Source: Sphingomonas arenae
GTDB lineage: Bacteria; Pseudomonadota; Alphaproteobacteria; Sphingomonadales; Sphingomonadaceae
Direction: 5' to 3'
Assembly: GCF_016924655.1 (NCBI RefSeq)
Contig: NZ_JAFFJU010000003.1
Location: 124,001 to 188,000 of the forward strand
DNA length: 64,000 bases
Part shown: positions 42,059-51,601 of the stretch, piece by piece
How positions within the stretch are numbered: position 1 is the first letter of the stretch
Layout of the letters: each line of letters begins with the position of its first letter
The notes under the pieces: generated by a model
The model's input: only the letters and a program-made list of their open reading frames with translations
The model's database searches: none
Told to the model about the DNA's origin: nothing
Position numbers and translations under genes: made by a program

Positions 42059-44044
42059 CTATGCTGCCGATCGACTACTCACGAATGGACGAACCGAGGG
42101 CCTTGAGATCTCTAAGCGTTCCTGTTCATGCGCGACGTCGCCGGGTTGCGGAGGCTGAAGCCAGAACCCTTGGCCGAATTGGCACCCGAGGCGCAGCAGC
42201 AGGAGACGCTGAGCCTCGTTTTCAATATTCTCAGCGACTGTCGTCACGCCAAGAGCCCGGCAAAGATCCAGTACCGCCCGCAGAAGGCGCTCGCCGTCAG
42301 CGCTATCACTGGCAGCGGCGATCAGAGCGCCATCGAGCTTGATCTGATCAAACTCGATTTCCCGAAGGTAGCCAATCGAAGCATATCCGGCGCCAAAATC
42401 GTCAAGGACGATCATTACTCCGGCTTGGCGGAGCTTCTGCAGGATTAATCTCGCGTTATTGAAGTCGAGGAGCAGCGCAGTCTCGGTCACTTCCACTTGG
42501 AGCCGCTCCGGCGAAAGATTGGCTCTCGCAAGCGCCGCCAGTATGGTTTCAGCTAGTCCAGAGGTGCAGAGTTGGAGGCCGCTCAGGTTGAAAGAAAGCC
42601 TGATTGCGACCGGCCACCGAGCAGCTTCCTCGAATGCTCTCGCCATCAGATGATCGCTGATGTCGCCGATGACGTTCACCTGCTCGGCGATCGGGACGAA
42701 CTCCGATGGCGGCACCTCGCCAAGTTCGTCGTCATGCCACCTTGCCAGCGCTTCCTTCGCGAGGATCTGGCCGCTACTCAAATCGATGATGGGCTGAAAG
42801 ACTACGCGGACATCCTCGTTGATGCGTGGCAATTGGAGTGCCTGCTCAATCTGTGCCCGACGTTTCCGCGGCGCTTCCATGTGCGGTTCGAACACCGCAA
42901 GCGCCGCTGAGGGCCGCATCTTGGCATCGTAAAGTGCCATATCCGCATCGGCCATGGCACGGGATGGCGTTCTCTCCGATCCACTACGGGCCATCGCCAA
43001 GCCGCAACTCGCACGAACCATGACCTGGCGACCATCGATCGAAGCCGGTCGATTCACCTTCGCTAGAATGTCGCCGGCGAGCTCCACTGCCTCTACCTGG
43101 TTGCTCACGCCCGGTAACAGCATTCCGAACTCATCACCTCCAAGTCGAGCGAATAGAACATCCCTGCTCGAGGCTTGGACCAGCCGGCTCGCGACAGTTT
43201 TAAGAACCTCGTCGCCAAAACAGTGACCCAAGGTGTCGTTGAGCACCTTGAAACGATCAAGGTCGAGAAGCGCAACAGCAAAGGCCTGTCCATCGCCCGA
43301 ACCAGCCGCAGCCTCCAAGGCCGCGACGAACGCCCGACGGTTTGGAAGACCCGTCAGGCTGTCGGTTGTTGCTGCGACCAGAGCTTGTTGCCGAGCACGC
43401 TCCGCCAGCAGGCGCTCACGACTGATAATCGATCGCGAACGAACCAGGTCCGTAAATTGAGCATTGTGTATGGATAGCAGTCGCAGAACGAGCAATGCGA
43501 CGACAGCCAGACTGAGTGACGCCCCGACGAACAAGGGGTTCGAAGAGACGAGCGAAACCGCTACCAGCGGGAAGGCCAGTACCAGCAGCGGTATACGTGC
43601 GGCCCACGGCATCGCGCTTAGGCCGTAAGAAACACCAACGGCGGTCAGCCCTCCGAAGAGAACAATGGACATGTGCGTGTTGTCGGGCGCAGTCCTAAGC
43701 AGGTGGAAGCACCAGACGCACACCGCGAGGCAGAGAACAGCGGCGATCCAGGTAGTCTGGCGCATATGGCGTCGCATGGCCGCGTGCGAAACTTGTCCAC
43801 TCGGGCGCAGCCATTGGATGCTTCGAATCACAGCGCAGGCAAAGAGCACCGTGGGGATGTTCAACTCGGCGGTCCAGCCGTGCCCAGTGGTCACCTGCAA
43901 GCTGGCTGACGTCACTATGGCGAGCAGGTAAATGATGGGAACCTGGCGCCGGAGAGCCGCGTAGCGCTGTTCCACGAGAGCACGCCCCTCGGCCGTCTGG
44001 ATTTCGTCAGCCTGGACGAACGCTCGCAAGAACTTCCACTGCAT
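42059..44044 (-). CDS. Membrane-bound GGDEF-EAL cyclic di-GMP enzyme
   Basis: The product of about 661 residues has six or so N-terminal membrane helices (residues 40-195), a linker, a GGDEF domain with intact GGDEF (306-310 counted from the upstream GTG), and an EAL domain with KEALARW (about 434-440) and DDFGAG (552-557). FQPIIDL and AENIENEAQ are also conserved. Both domains look active, so it could make and break cyclic di-GMP. ATG at 44044 follows AGGTGG and is preferred to GTG four codons upstream. Three PilZ proteins upstream in the island are candidate receptors. Confidence 0.92.
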   Translation of the reverse strand: MQWKFLRAFVQADEIQTAEGRALVEQRYAALRRQVPIIYLLAIVTSASLQVTTGHGWTAELNIPTVLFACAVIRSIQWLRPSGQVSHAAMRRHMRQTTWIAAVLCLAVCVWCFHLLRTAPDNTHMSIVLFGGLTAVGVSYGLSAMPWAARIPLLVLAFPLVAVSLVSSNPLFVGASLSLAVVALLVLRLLSIHNAQFTDLVRSRSIISRERLLAERARQQALVAATTDSLTGLPNRRAFVAALEAAAGSGDGQAFAVALLDLDRFKVLNDTLGHCFGDEVLKTVASRLVQASSRDVLFARLGGDEFGMLLPGVSNQVEAVELAGDILAKVNRPASIDGRQVMVRASCGLAMARSGSERTPSRAMADADMALYDAKMRPSAALAVFEPHMEAPRKRRAQIEQALQLPRINEDVRVVFQPIIDLSSGQILAKEALARWHDDELGEVPPSEFVPIAEQVNVIGDISDHLMARAFEEAARWPVAIRLSFNLSGLQLCTSGLAETILAALARANLSPERLQVEVTETALLLDFNNARLILQKLRQAGVMIVLDDFGAGYASIGYLREIEFDQIKLDGALIAAASDSADGERLLRAVLDLCRALGVTTVAENIENEAQRLLLLRLGCQFGQGFWLQPPQPGDVAHEQERLEISRPSVRPFVSSRSAA

Positions 44045-44582
44045 CGACGCAACCACCTAGCGGGTTTACCTTAAACGCCAGTTACCCCCAAGGAGCACTT
44101 TTAAGCGTCTGACTTGCTGCTGGCCCCACTGTCCCGCTCAGGCGCGTCTAAAATTTCAAAGAGCTATGTTCCTGCTACAGCTTCAGCGCTTCAGACGAGC
44201 GCGTACCGCACCGAACCGGCCGGCCGGCGAACAAGGCTATGTCGCGGTTGGGCCAATCGCAACATGCGCAGCCAGTTTGGACTGACCACTGGCATTCCAC
44301 TCGTCGGTGACGAGTCGAAGCTGGACATCTCAGCGGCGTTTACCAAAGCCGCACGCTAGTAGGAGCGAAAGCCTCAATTGGCATCCAGACGCAACGTTTG
44401 GGTCTCGCCCCTCTTCGATGCCGCAACTGAGTCGAATGGAGGGCGATTCTAGAAGTTGCGGAACTGGTGGAAAGCGGAACGGCCGCTCTTGGATGAGGAG
44501 AGGTGAATAGCCGCCGTATTTAGTGCGGAGTGCATCGGTTCAGAAGTTCTCATGCACACCCAAGACCTTGCCGCCTGCCGGA
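44045..44582. other. Intergenic region with one hairpin repeat
   Basis: About 540 bases between the GGDEF-EAL start and the end of the micro-operon. A plus-strand ORF at 44114-44359 has no ribosome binding site and no protein-like pattern. Confidence 0.45.
44464..44520. repeat. Island hairpin repeat copy
   Basis: CTGGTGGAAAGCGGAACGGC, CGCTCTTGGATG and the ending AATAGCCGCCGTATT match the family with a diverged right end. Confidence 0.78.
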
Positions 44583-44759
44583 TCAAGCTAGGCCGATGTA
44601 AGCCGGTTGGATCAGGATAACTGTCACCGCGAAGCTGGCTACGGCCAGCGCCCATGGCCGATCGGCCAGCCGGTTTGCCAATGCTGACAGGGTCAGGCGT
44701 TCGGATCGACCGTTAGTCTGCCCCACCTTGCGGGCCGGGCGGCCGGGATCTCCAATCAT
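44583..44759 (-). CDS. Micro-operon gene 3: tiny protein with C-terminal membrane helix
   Basis: The product of 58 residues starts MIGDPGRPARKVGQTNGRSE and ends in a hydrophobic segment (ALAVASFAVTVILIQPAYIG). The ATG overlaps the stop of the gene before it (ATGA). It has good codon structure with no stop codons or repeats. It is the last of three overlapping tiny genes. It would be missed by length cut-offs. No family is known to me. Confidence 0.6.
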   Translation of the reverse strand: MIGDPGRPARKVGQTNGRSERLTLSALANRLADRPWALAVASFAVTVILIQPAYIGLA

Positions 44760-44938
44760 GCGAACACCGAATGCGTGAAGAACAGCTGATGGATGGTCTC
44801 CAGCGTTGCGAACGTCGTAAAGGTTGTCAGCCCAAAGACTGCGCAGAGGCGTCCTGTCACCCTCGTCGCGCTCGGCAACGATGGAGCTGAGCCTTCTACT
44901 TTCGTGTCCGCGCGAGCGGCGCCGGTGGGCTTAAGCAC
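44756..44938 (-). CDS. Micro-operon gene 2: tiny protein
   Basis: The product of 60 residues starts at a GTG that overlaps the stop of the first tiny gene, and its own stop overlaps the ATG of the third. Its sequence has a polar start (LKPTGAARADTKVEGS) and a moderately hydrophobic end (LCAVFGLTTFTTFATLETIH). The double overlap is the main evidence that it is translated. No function can be given. Confidence 0.5.
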   Translation of the reverse strand: MLKPTGAARADTKVEGSAPSLPSATRVTGRLCAVFGLTTFTTFATLETIHQLFFTHSVFA

Positions 44939-45065
44939 GGGCGACACTCGACAGCTGGGTCGGTGCGGCGTGCGCCGATCCGACGGCGGCACCGACGGTT
45001 ACACTGCTCATTACGAGCGCGGCGCAGAACGAGACAATGGTTGGGCTTAGTGAGGCGCGAAACAT
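44931..45065 (-). CDS. Micro-operon gene 1: tiny exported peptide
   Basis: The 44-residue product is almost entirely a signal peptide: MFRASLSPTIVSFCAALVMS, SVTVGAAVGSAHAAP, then TQLSSVARA. Cleavage after SAHA would release a peptide of about ten residues. AAGGGGA lies nine bases upstream of the ATG. The 17-bp palindrome at 45087-45103 lies just upstream. Together with the next two genes it forms a tight operon on the minus strand. Confidence 0.6.
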   Translation of the reverse strand: MFRASLSPTIVSFCAALVMSSVTVGAAVGSAHAAPTQLSSVARA

Positions 45066-45086
45066 GGTCTGAGATCCCCTTGTGAA

Positions 45087-45103
45087 AACTGCACCGTGCA
45101 GTT
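45087..45103. promoter_or_regulatory. 17-bp palindrome upstream of the micro-operon
   Basis: AACTGCAC, a central C, and GTGCAGTT form a perfect inverted repeat 22 bases upstream of the first tiny gene. Its size and position are those of a repressor operator. A clear promoter pair is not visible. Confidence 0.6.
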
Positions 45104-45263
45104 CTCCCCAAGTTATCCACGAAGCGTGCCAAACGCAGAAAAGCACCAATTTTGTTGGCAACATCGCTCGTCGACCAGGGTTTGTTGGCTATCCGGACCA
45201 AGGTTCGGTGTAAGGTCCCAAGCGCCGTGTGTAGGTAGAGGCGGCAAGTCGAACGTCTGCGCA

Positions 45264-45320
45264 TGGCGGGAAGCGGAACGGCCGCTCTTGGGCGCTCACG
45301 TGTCGTAAGCAGACATCCTT
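45264..45320. repeat. Island hairpin repeat copy
   Basis: TGGCGGGAAGCGGAACGGCC, GCTCTTGGGCG and the ending GTAAGCAGACATCCTT. It lies between the micro-operon and the nuclease-like gene. Confidence 0.75.
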
Positions 45321-45492
45321 CAGCTTCCGCCGGAGACCGCAAGCTCCACTCGCGGTCTTTCTAAGTGTGGCCACGGGCCATGGTGCCGCTCGATGGGTGT
45401 AGAGCGCAGCCTTTCCAGCAGTTCATTTCCTGGCGGACCGCCAACGGCGCGGCGCAGTGGCGTCGTTCCGGCCCACCGCCTATCGAGTGAAA

Positions 45493-47544
45493 ATGCGATG
45501 GAATGACCTACCTGACAGTGATCTAACGCGCCAACTCAAGACTAAGGCGCTTACCCATCCGACGAATGCAGCCTTCGACGAGGGCGCATGGCGGTCGGCT
45601 GTGTCCGCGATTGACGAGCCAACCGAGCGCGACCTGCAGCTCGGCATCGCAGCCGTGCACTTCGGGCGCGAACTAGCGTCACTTCGCGTGTCCGCTATCC
45701 CCCGCACCGTGCGCGGCTTCAACCGTCCCCGACTTGTCCGGCTTCTCGTAGCGTTCGCCAATCAGCAATACCTCACGCTACAGGCGAAGGTCCGCAAGGA
45801 GCTCAAGGCTCAGAAGGGCGGTCGGCTCTTCGACATGGAGCGCGCTCAGCAGTTGGTCGTGGAAGGCGCGGGCGGACAGGAAATGCCGCCGGACGACTTA
45901 GTGACCTACCTGGTCGACAGCCTGCCGCATTGGCTGTTCCACGCCTGGCAGGTCGCCGATGACGCACCGTCAAACGAGCCGGAACCTGTGATCGACTTCG
46001 CTGCTGCTGCTTTCCGCATTTTCTCTATCGAACATTCGCTTCGCCATCTTTGGCTAGAAGCCCTCTGGCTCGGCACGAGGCTTCGGAAGGATGGCGAAAC
46101 CCTAGTAGACGAACCGTGGGACCGCGACCTCACTGCGCGTTGGCTCGTCTGGGCACAGCGCGATCTGCAAAATATCACAGCAGAGTTCAACATCGATGCC
46201 GGTGCACACATTGTCGCGGGAGGAAGGCGGCCTCCCGTAGTTCCGGCGATTGAGCGAACCGTGATCCGGATATCTCGACCCCCGAGTGGTCGCCGAGTGT
46301 TCGTCACCGGCCGCGCTACCGGCGCCAAGCCCGAGCAGCGCAACCACGTTAGCGAACGTGATGCACTTGATCGTCTCTACACAGGCCTCTTCATGGACGA
46401 GACGTTGCCGAAATCCCCGGGAGGCGATCTCACCTGTCGCGAACTGAGCCGCGCCTGGTGGATCCTGAAGGACATGGCCCGGCTCGCTGCGGACGATCTT
46501 GGACCCGCATGGTGGGAGACTGATGGCGATGTGGAGCGGTTCTCGCTTAAGGTGGGGCGCGAGGACCTCATCAGGATCATCGCCGAGTGTCTACACGTGA
46601 CGGCGGAACGCGCCGGATCCATGATCGACTGGTTCACCTGCAATCCGGCCGACACCAGTCGCATCTTCGCGAAGAGCGTATGGGCGGAGCCGTTGATTCC
46701 CGAACCGGGGACCGGCAACCTCCAGATTGTGCTCGCCCCCCTCTTGTCCGCCTCTCCCGTGAAGCGCATCGAGGCCTGGATGGAGCGCGGTGGCATTTCG
46801 GACAGCCGTGGTCTCAAGGGGCGTGGGAAGCCGTTCGAGCGGCATGTCCGTAGGGTATTGTCGGATGTCTTGGCTGCCAACGAACTTCTGACCGATGTGT
46901 CCGCTGCGGAGCACGGACTTAAGAGAAAGGGCGAGTCTGAGGAAATCGACCTGCTCGTACGTGTGGGAGAGGTTCTGCTTGTGGGTGAGGTGAAGTGCTT
47001 CGTGGCCCCGAGCGAACCAACGGACAAGCGGAACCACCTGGCCAATCTCGACAAGGCGACCGCGCAAGCGGAAGCTAAGCGTGCTTGGGCCGACGCAAAC
47101 CGTGGGGCGGTGGCAGAGGCTCTGGCCGTCGATGCGTCTCTGGCCGCGAAGCTGCGTGTCATGCCAGTCGTAGTGTTGAACCACGGCTTCGGGATGGGCC
47201 TGGAACGCTATGGCGTGCCAGTTGTCGATCTTCACTACCTCAGGATTCTGCTTGGCTGGGGGTGCTATCATGGCGGCGCTCGGTTCGAGCGGCATGTCGG
47301 CGTTTCGTATGAAACAATCACACTCTATCGATCGCAGGCCGAGTTCGAAGCTAAGGTCGACGTTCTGCTCCGCGATCCGCCGCCCTTAGAGAGGTTCAAC
47401 GAACGCGTGACGTGGCGTCGAATCCCGTTCCAAACATCGAACGATAAGCCGTTTGTAATCGAGCTCCCGGCGATCTCGGAAAACGCGCCGACTAGTGCTC
47501 TCCGGGATCTGCGTTCGGTCCAGCTGATGAAGAAGCGAACATAA
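45493..47544 (+). CDS. Large orphan protein with C-terminal PD-(D/E)XK nuclease-like domain
   Basis: The product of about 683 residues has a large helical region without a recognised family and a C-terminal nuclease-like domain. The domain has GRGKPFERHVRRVL (helix with Glu), then EIDLLVRVGEVLLVGEVKCF, where D and ExK (D498, E511 and K513 if numbered from the GTG at 45457) fit the PD-(D/E)XK site, and a following helix with TAQAEAKRAW. Later VVVLNHGFGMGLERYGVPVV resembles restriction-endonuclease folds. It stands alone with no methylase or helicase. ATG at 45493 or GTG at 45457 may be the start. A defence or DNA-repair role is likely but unproven. Confidence 0.8.
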   Translation: MRWNDLPDSDLTRQLKTKALTHPTNAAFDEGAWRSAVSAIDEPTERDLQLGIAAVHFGRELASLRVSAIPRTVRGFNRPRLVRLLVAFANQQYLTLQAKVRKELKAQKGGRLFDMERAQQLVVEGAGGQEMPPDDLVTYLVDSLPHWLFHAWQVADDAPSNEPEPVIDFAAAAFRIFSIEHSLRHLWLEALWLGTRLRKDGETLVDEPWDRDLTARWLVWAQRDLQNITAEFNIDAGAHIVAGGRRPPVVPAIERTVIRISRPPSGRRVFVTGRATGAKPEQRNHVSERDALDRLYTGLFMDETLPKSPGGDLTCRELSRAWWILKDMARLAADDLGPAWWETDGDVERFSLKVGREDLIRIIAECLHVTAERAGSMIDWFTCNPADTSRIFAKSVWAEPLIPEPGTGNLQIVLAPLLSASPVKRIEAWMERGGISDSRGLKGRGKPFERHVRRVLSDVLAANELLTDVSAAEHGLKRKGESEEIDLLVRVGEVLLVGEVKCFVAPSEPTDKRNHLANLDKATAQAEAKRAWADANRGAVAEALAVDASLAAKLRVMPVVVLNHGFGMGLERYGVPVVDLHYLRILLGWGCYHGGARFERHVGVSYETITLYRSQAEFEAKVDVLLRDPPPLERFNERVTWRRIPFQTSNDKPFVIELPAISENAPTSALRDLRSVQLMKKRT

Positions 47545-47869
47545 AAACGAGCCGCCATCACGATCCGGAGCACACCGGTGAGCGGATCAGGGCCTGCTCA
47601 CTTTCCCACCTTGATGGCCCGTCAGAGCGAGCTTCTCGCGACCTTCATACTGGCCCTCTCTACCCCTGCTTCACTTCTGCCCTTGGTGTAAGCAGAACGG
47701 CCGCTTTCGGGTGGCGAACAGGTTGAAGCGGACGCTCGTTCAGGTGGAGCATGAAGCCGCCTTCGAGCTCGATGCGGCTCAGAGGTCCCCGTCTATGGCT
47801 TAATTCAGGTTGGCCACCCAGCCTGCTCACGGCGGCGCGCCTGACCATGCGCCGTTCGGAGCAATCGGC
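47545..47869. other. Intergenic stretch with a hairpin repeat
   Basis: About 325 bases between the nuclease-like gene and the end of the PepSY gene (convergent). One hairpin repeat is present and no gene is supported. Confidence 0.5.
47683..47740. repeat. Island hairpin repeat copy
   Basis: TTGGTGTAAGCAGAACGGCC, GCTTTCGGGTGG and the ending GAAGCGGACGCTCGTT. A good match to the consensus. Confidence 0.82.
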
Positions 47870-49318
47870 TTAGGTCATTACCAAAGCCACCACCGAGCGG
47901 CCATGTGGAACTTCTACGCAGTAGAGCCCTGCATCGAATACGGCGTCTACCTTCGCGCCGTCCGACAGCGTGAATACGGCACCTGACGATCTGCTCTCGG
48001 GCTTAGCGCACCAGGTGGTGCTGTCTTCTGTGCTTCGGAGCAGTGGGATTGAACCAGCATCACTGGCGATTGTGCCAGCAGGCTCCATCAACGTCATGCC
48101 GGCCGTCTGCCAGCCATTCAGGAAGTACCATCCGGGAACTGCAACAGTAAGCAGGAGGGAGGGGATGAGTGCCGAGCCTAGGCTGCGACGCCATGCTCCA
48201 CCAAGACTTCCAGCGTCCGCTCCCCACAGCCGCTTGCCATGGATCATGGCGCCACTGATCGCGAGCGCCGTAAGCATCAGGCCAAAGACGAACCACAAGA
48301 GCTTGCCGGCGAGTCCGGCGAAATTGCCGAAGTGGAGCGGGTCGGCGGTGTGTACGATCCGCTCTCCGGCGCCCATCCGGTGGGCGACCCTCAAGCCGAT
48401 GAGCTTTCCGGTGGCCGGATCGAGATAGGCGGCGTTGGTCCGCTCGCGCACCAGCCAGGCCCGCCACTCGCCCTGCACCACAACCGGGTCGCCGTCCGAC
48501 CAGGGAATGGATACGCCGGTTACGTGGATGCCGGGCATGGCAGCAACGGCGGTGCGTACCCAGTCGTCGACCTCTGCGCCGCTCGGTTGCTGGCGGAGCG
48601 GGGAGGCGGTCGTCGGCACCTCCAATTCCCACGCCACTCCGGTGCGCTCGGCGAAATACCAGATGGAGGTGAGCGCGATCAGAGCGGTGAAGGGCAGTGC
48701 CCACAGGGCGAATAGGCGGTGCAAGTCGCCGAGCAGGGTGCGTGATCCGCGTTCGGTGCGCGGCCGCTTGAAGAGCCCGCCCCAGAACCTCTTGTAGACG
48801 ATGAGCCCGGTGACCAGCGAGGCGAGCAGCACGAAGCCGAGGCTGGTGACAAGATAGAAGCCCCAGTCTCCCGGCGTGAAAAGATAATAGTGCAGGCCTC
48901 GCATAAACGCGTGGAACGGAGTGCCGAGCTGCTCACCCGTGACCGCGCCTGTACCAGGGTCGATCAAGACGGTGACCTCGCGCCCGTCGGGCAGGCGCAT
49001 GATCGCGTCCTTGGCGAAGTAGTCGACATCGGACCTGTCGTACGGCCCAATCGAGCGCAGCCAACCTTCCGGGCGATGCTGGCGCGCTGCCTCCCACATC
49101 GTGCCCCAGCTCACCGGCTGCTCGGCGGCGGTTGCCCGAACCTCCGGAAAGAGCAGCCATTCGATCTCATGGCTGATGGCAGCAATGGTTCCGGTCAGGC
49201 AGACGAAGGCCAAGAGCAGGCTGAGCTTCAGGCCGAACAGGCTGTGCAGCCGATAGGCGAGCGGACGACGCGGCGCCTTGGCCGCGCGCATGGTCCCGCT
49301 GGCCGGCTGGTAGGTCAC
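47870..49318 (-). CDS. PepSY-associated membrane protein (siderophore reductase-like)
   Basis: The 482-residue protein has four or five membrane helices and PepSY-type segments. The first helix (LSLLLAFVCLTGTIAAISHE) leads to a periplasmic part, then HAFMRGLHYYLFTPGDWGFY with conserved His residues, and a later LLWFVFGLMLTALAISGAMI helix. Such proteins next to TonB receptors are thought to reduce ferric siderophores in the periplasm. The GTG start overlaps the stop of the receptor gene, so both are made together under the Fur-type site upstream. Confidence 0.85.
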   Translation of the reverse strand: MTYQPASGTMRAAKAPRRPLAYRLHSLFGLKLSLLLAFVCLTGTIAAISHEIEWLLFPEVRATAAEQPVSWGTMWEAARQHRPEGWLRSIGPYDRSDVDYFAKDAIMRLPDGREVTVLIDPGTGAVTGEQLGTPFHAFMRGLHYYLFTPGDWGFYLVTSLGFVLLASLVTGLIVYKRFWGGLFKRPRTERGSRTLLGDLHRLFALWALPFTALIALTSIWYFAERTGVAWELEVPTTASPLRQQPSGAEVDDWVRTAVAAMPGIHVTGVSIPWSDGDPVVVQGEWRAWLVRERTNAAYLDPATGKLIGLRVAHRMGAGERIVHTADPLHFGNFAGLAGKLLWFVFGLMLTALAISGAMIHGKRLWGADAGSLGGAWRRSLGSALIPSLLLTVAVPGWYFLNGWQTAGMTLMEPAGTIASDAGSIPLLRSTEDSTTWCAKPESRSSGAVFTLSDGAKVDAVFDAGLYCVEVPHGRSVVALVMT

Positions 49319-51447
49319 CGTCCGAGCTTCAGCCGGTAGCCGAGAGTAAGTCGGCGCCCTTCCGCCAGCGAGGGGGTGAAGCCGCCTGCCGCGAGAGTGG
49401 TGTATTCGTAGCGCTCATTGAACAGGTTGCTGATGGCAGCGGTGACTTCGCCCGGTCCGACCCGGTACCCGACCGACGCATCGACGAGGAACAGGGACGG
49501 GGTGTTGACGAGGCCGAACTCCTGCTCCGCGGCGGAGAAGAAGGAGGCCTTAGCGGAATAGCTGGCTTGCGCGCCGAGGCTCAGGCGATCGATCGGCCGC
49601 CACTCCGCCCGGATCGCAAGCCGGGTCGGGGAGACGATGTCAGTGCCGAACGGGATGTAGCGGTTGAAGTTCTCGTCGAAAATCTCGCCCCGTTGCCAGG
49701 TGAACAGCGCGCCGAGGTCCAGCTGGTCGCTGACCTTCCAGTCGGCGGTTGCCTCCGCGCCCCACACCTTCTGCGGAACCCGTAGCGGGATCAGCGGGCA
49801 GAAGCTTTCGCCGGCGCAGCTCGGATCGGGCTGGACCAGCGAGGCGGCGTCGGACTTGGAGCGGAAAGCGGCCGCGGTCAGACGCACGGGTCCCAACCGT
49901 CCCCGCGCACCGATCTCGACCTGGCGGGACTTGGCCGGTTCGGGGCTGATCAGAGATGGATCCGTCGCGCGGCGGGAGGCACGGCCGAGCTGCGTCAGCT
50001 CCGCGCCTTCATTGTAGCTAAGGTAAAGCTGCGCGGCACTGCTGAGATCGTAGACCAGACCGGCATTGTAGAGCGCAAGGTCGGCTTTGGCGAAGCGGCC
50101 CGGGTTGCCGGTTCCCGACAGGCCACGATCCGCCAGCTTGTCTCCGATCCGTCCGCGGTAGAATTCCTGCCTTGCTCCACCGGTGAGGCGAAAGCGGCCA
50201 AGGTCGTAGCTCGCCTGCGCGAAAAGGCCCGTCTGCGAAAGAAAGACCTCGGGCGCAATGAAGCCAGTCACCACGCCTGTGTCCGCCGGGTCCAGCAGCA
50301 GCCGGATTAGCCGGTCGCGGCGCCAGTCCAGGCCATATTCGAGGCCCAGCCGGCCGGGCCCGATGCCGAACTGCCGGGCGAGGGTCAGGCGTGTGCCGAT
50401 CGTGCTGTTCTCGCGGTCGTCACTGAAGAAGTCGGGCTCGCCGCCGTTCGCGTCCTGGAAGTTGGCACGCTGCTGGAAGCGCTGCCATTGGCCATAGGCC
50501 GACGCCTGAAGCTTGTGGCCGACCAGCCGGTCGGCCTCGAGCGACAGCGCCACCGTGGTCAGTCGGTCGAGGCCCTCGGCACGGAATGGATTGGCGGTGA
50601 CGCGGATCACGCGCGGCAGCGGGACACCGGCGTCCACGTCGGCACCGCTGACGTTATACTCGGTGCCGGGATTTTCGTTGTAATGCGTGGCGGTTAGCCG
50701 CACGCGGAAGTCCGGCGAGAGGCTGAGCCCCGCGCTGCCATTCAGCGAATAGCTGTCGAAGGCCGTGCCGACCACCCGATCGCCGTTCGGATCGCGGCCG
50801 ACGGCATAGTCCTGGTAGCCGGCGCCGACATAGAAATCGAAGGCGCCGGCACGGCGGCCGACCCCAGCGTAGAGGTCGGTCTGAAAGGTGCCGGACAGCT
50901 TCTCCGTGTTGAAGCCGGTCTGCACGACGGCATCGACTTCGAGCTGTTCGCCACGGGCGCGACGGGTGATGAGGTTGATGATGCCACCCGGCGCGCCCGC
51001 GCCGAACAGGGCCGTGGCGCCGCGCACCACTTCGACCCGCTCAAGCGCGAACGGCGAGATCTGGAAGGCCGAGTTGCAGTTGGAGGGCCGCAGGTCCTGG
51101 TTCGCGGGCACGCCATTGATCTGGAAGGCGGGCACCCGGCCGCGAACCCTCGTCAGACATTGCGAGCGCCCGCCTGTGGAAAGGTTCAGTCCAGGAACGG
51201 TGAAATCAAGCGCACGCAGGATATCGCTCGAAGTCTGAAGCTGCCGCTGGATCGCAGCCTCGTCGAGCACGGTCACGGCGACCGGAAGCTCCTCAACGGC
51301 TTCGCCGCTGCGGGATGCCGTGACGGTGATTACCTGATCTTCAGTCTGACTGGAACTGCTGCCCTGTAAGCTGTCCACCTCTGCTGCAAGGGCCTGAGAG
51401 GAGATTGGGAAAAGGATCGCGACCGAGCAAAGGAGAAAGCGCTGCAT
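49315..51447 (-). CDS. TonB-dependent siderophore-type receptor
   Basis: The 710-residue receptor has a signal peptide (cleaved near ALAAEV), a TonB box-like DQVITVTAS segment, and a plug domain with DFTVPGLNLSTGGRSQCLTR and VEVVRGATALFGAGAPGGII, followed by a beta-barrel ending in GYRLKLGR. The plug motif VRGATALFGAGAPGG is typical of siderophore receptors. A Fur-box-like site lies 11 bases before the ATG. The PepSY gene follows with overlap. A ferric-siderophore substrate is likely, but its identity is unknown. Confidence 0.92.
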   Translation of the reverse strand: MQRFLLCSVAILFPISSQALAAEVDSLQGSSSSQTEDQVITVTASRSGEAVEELPVAVTVLDEAAIQRQLQTSSDILRALDFTVPGLNLSTGGRSQCLTRVRGRVPAFQINGVPANQDLRPSNCNSAFQISPFALERVEVVRGATALFGAGAPGGIINLITRRARGEQLEVDAVVQTGFNTEKLSGTFQTDLYAGVGRRAGAFDFYVGAGYQDYAVGRDPNGDRVVGTAFDSYSLNGSAGLSLSPDFRVRLTATHYNENPGTEYNVSGADVDAGVPLPRVIRVTANPFRAEGLDRLTTVALSLEADRLVGHKLQASAYGQWQRFQQRANFQDANGGEPDFFSDDRENSTIGTRLTLARQFGIGPGRLGLEYGLDWRRDRLIRLLLDPADTGVVTGFIAPEVFLSQTGLFAQASYDLGRFRLTGGARQEFYRGRIGDKLADRGLSGTGNPGRFAKADLALYNAGLVYDLSSAAQLYLSYNEGAELTQLGRASRRATDPSLISPEPAKSRQVEIGARGRLGPVRLTAAAFRSKSDAASLVQPDPSCAGESFCPLIPLRVPQKVWGAEATADWKVSDQLDLGALFTWQRGEIFDENFNRYIPFGTDIVSPTRLAIRAEWRPIDRLSLGAQASYSAKASFFSAAEQEFGLVNTPSLFLVDASVGYRVGPGEVTAAISNLFNERYEYTTLAAGGFTPSLAEGRRLTLGYRLKLGR

Positions 51448-51457
51448 GATTCCAGTT

Positions 51458-51476
51458 GCGAGTGATTATCAATAGC
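51458..51476 (-). promoter_or_regulatory. Fur-box-like operator
   Basis: On the minus strand the site reads GCTATTGATAATCACTCGC, which matches the 19-bp Fur consensus GATAATGATAATCATTATC at about 14 positions, including the central GATAATCA. It is 11-29 bases upstream of the receptor ATG. Control by iron is a strong inference. Confidence 0.7.
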
Positions 51477-51601
51477 AGCGCTCTATTGGACTCTACCGAC
51501 AGCGTCAATCCGGGTGGGCCCTTTGGGGGCGCTCTTTCAAGCTGGGTCTGCAAGGGTCCTGTCCGTTCCATCACCAGCATGCCAGTGCTCAACTGCCGCT
51601 G

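Noticed and set aside
44114-44359. 81-codon plus-strand ORF downstream of the GGDEF-EAL gene start
   Set aside because: There is no Shine-Dalgarno, no conserved pattern, and it lies in the upstream region of another gene.
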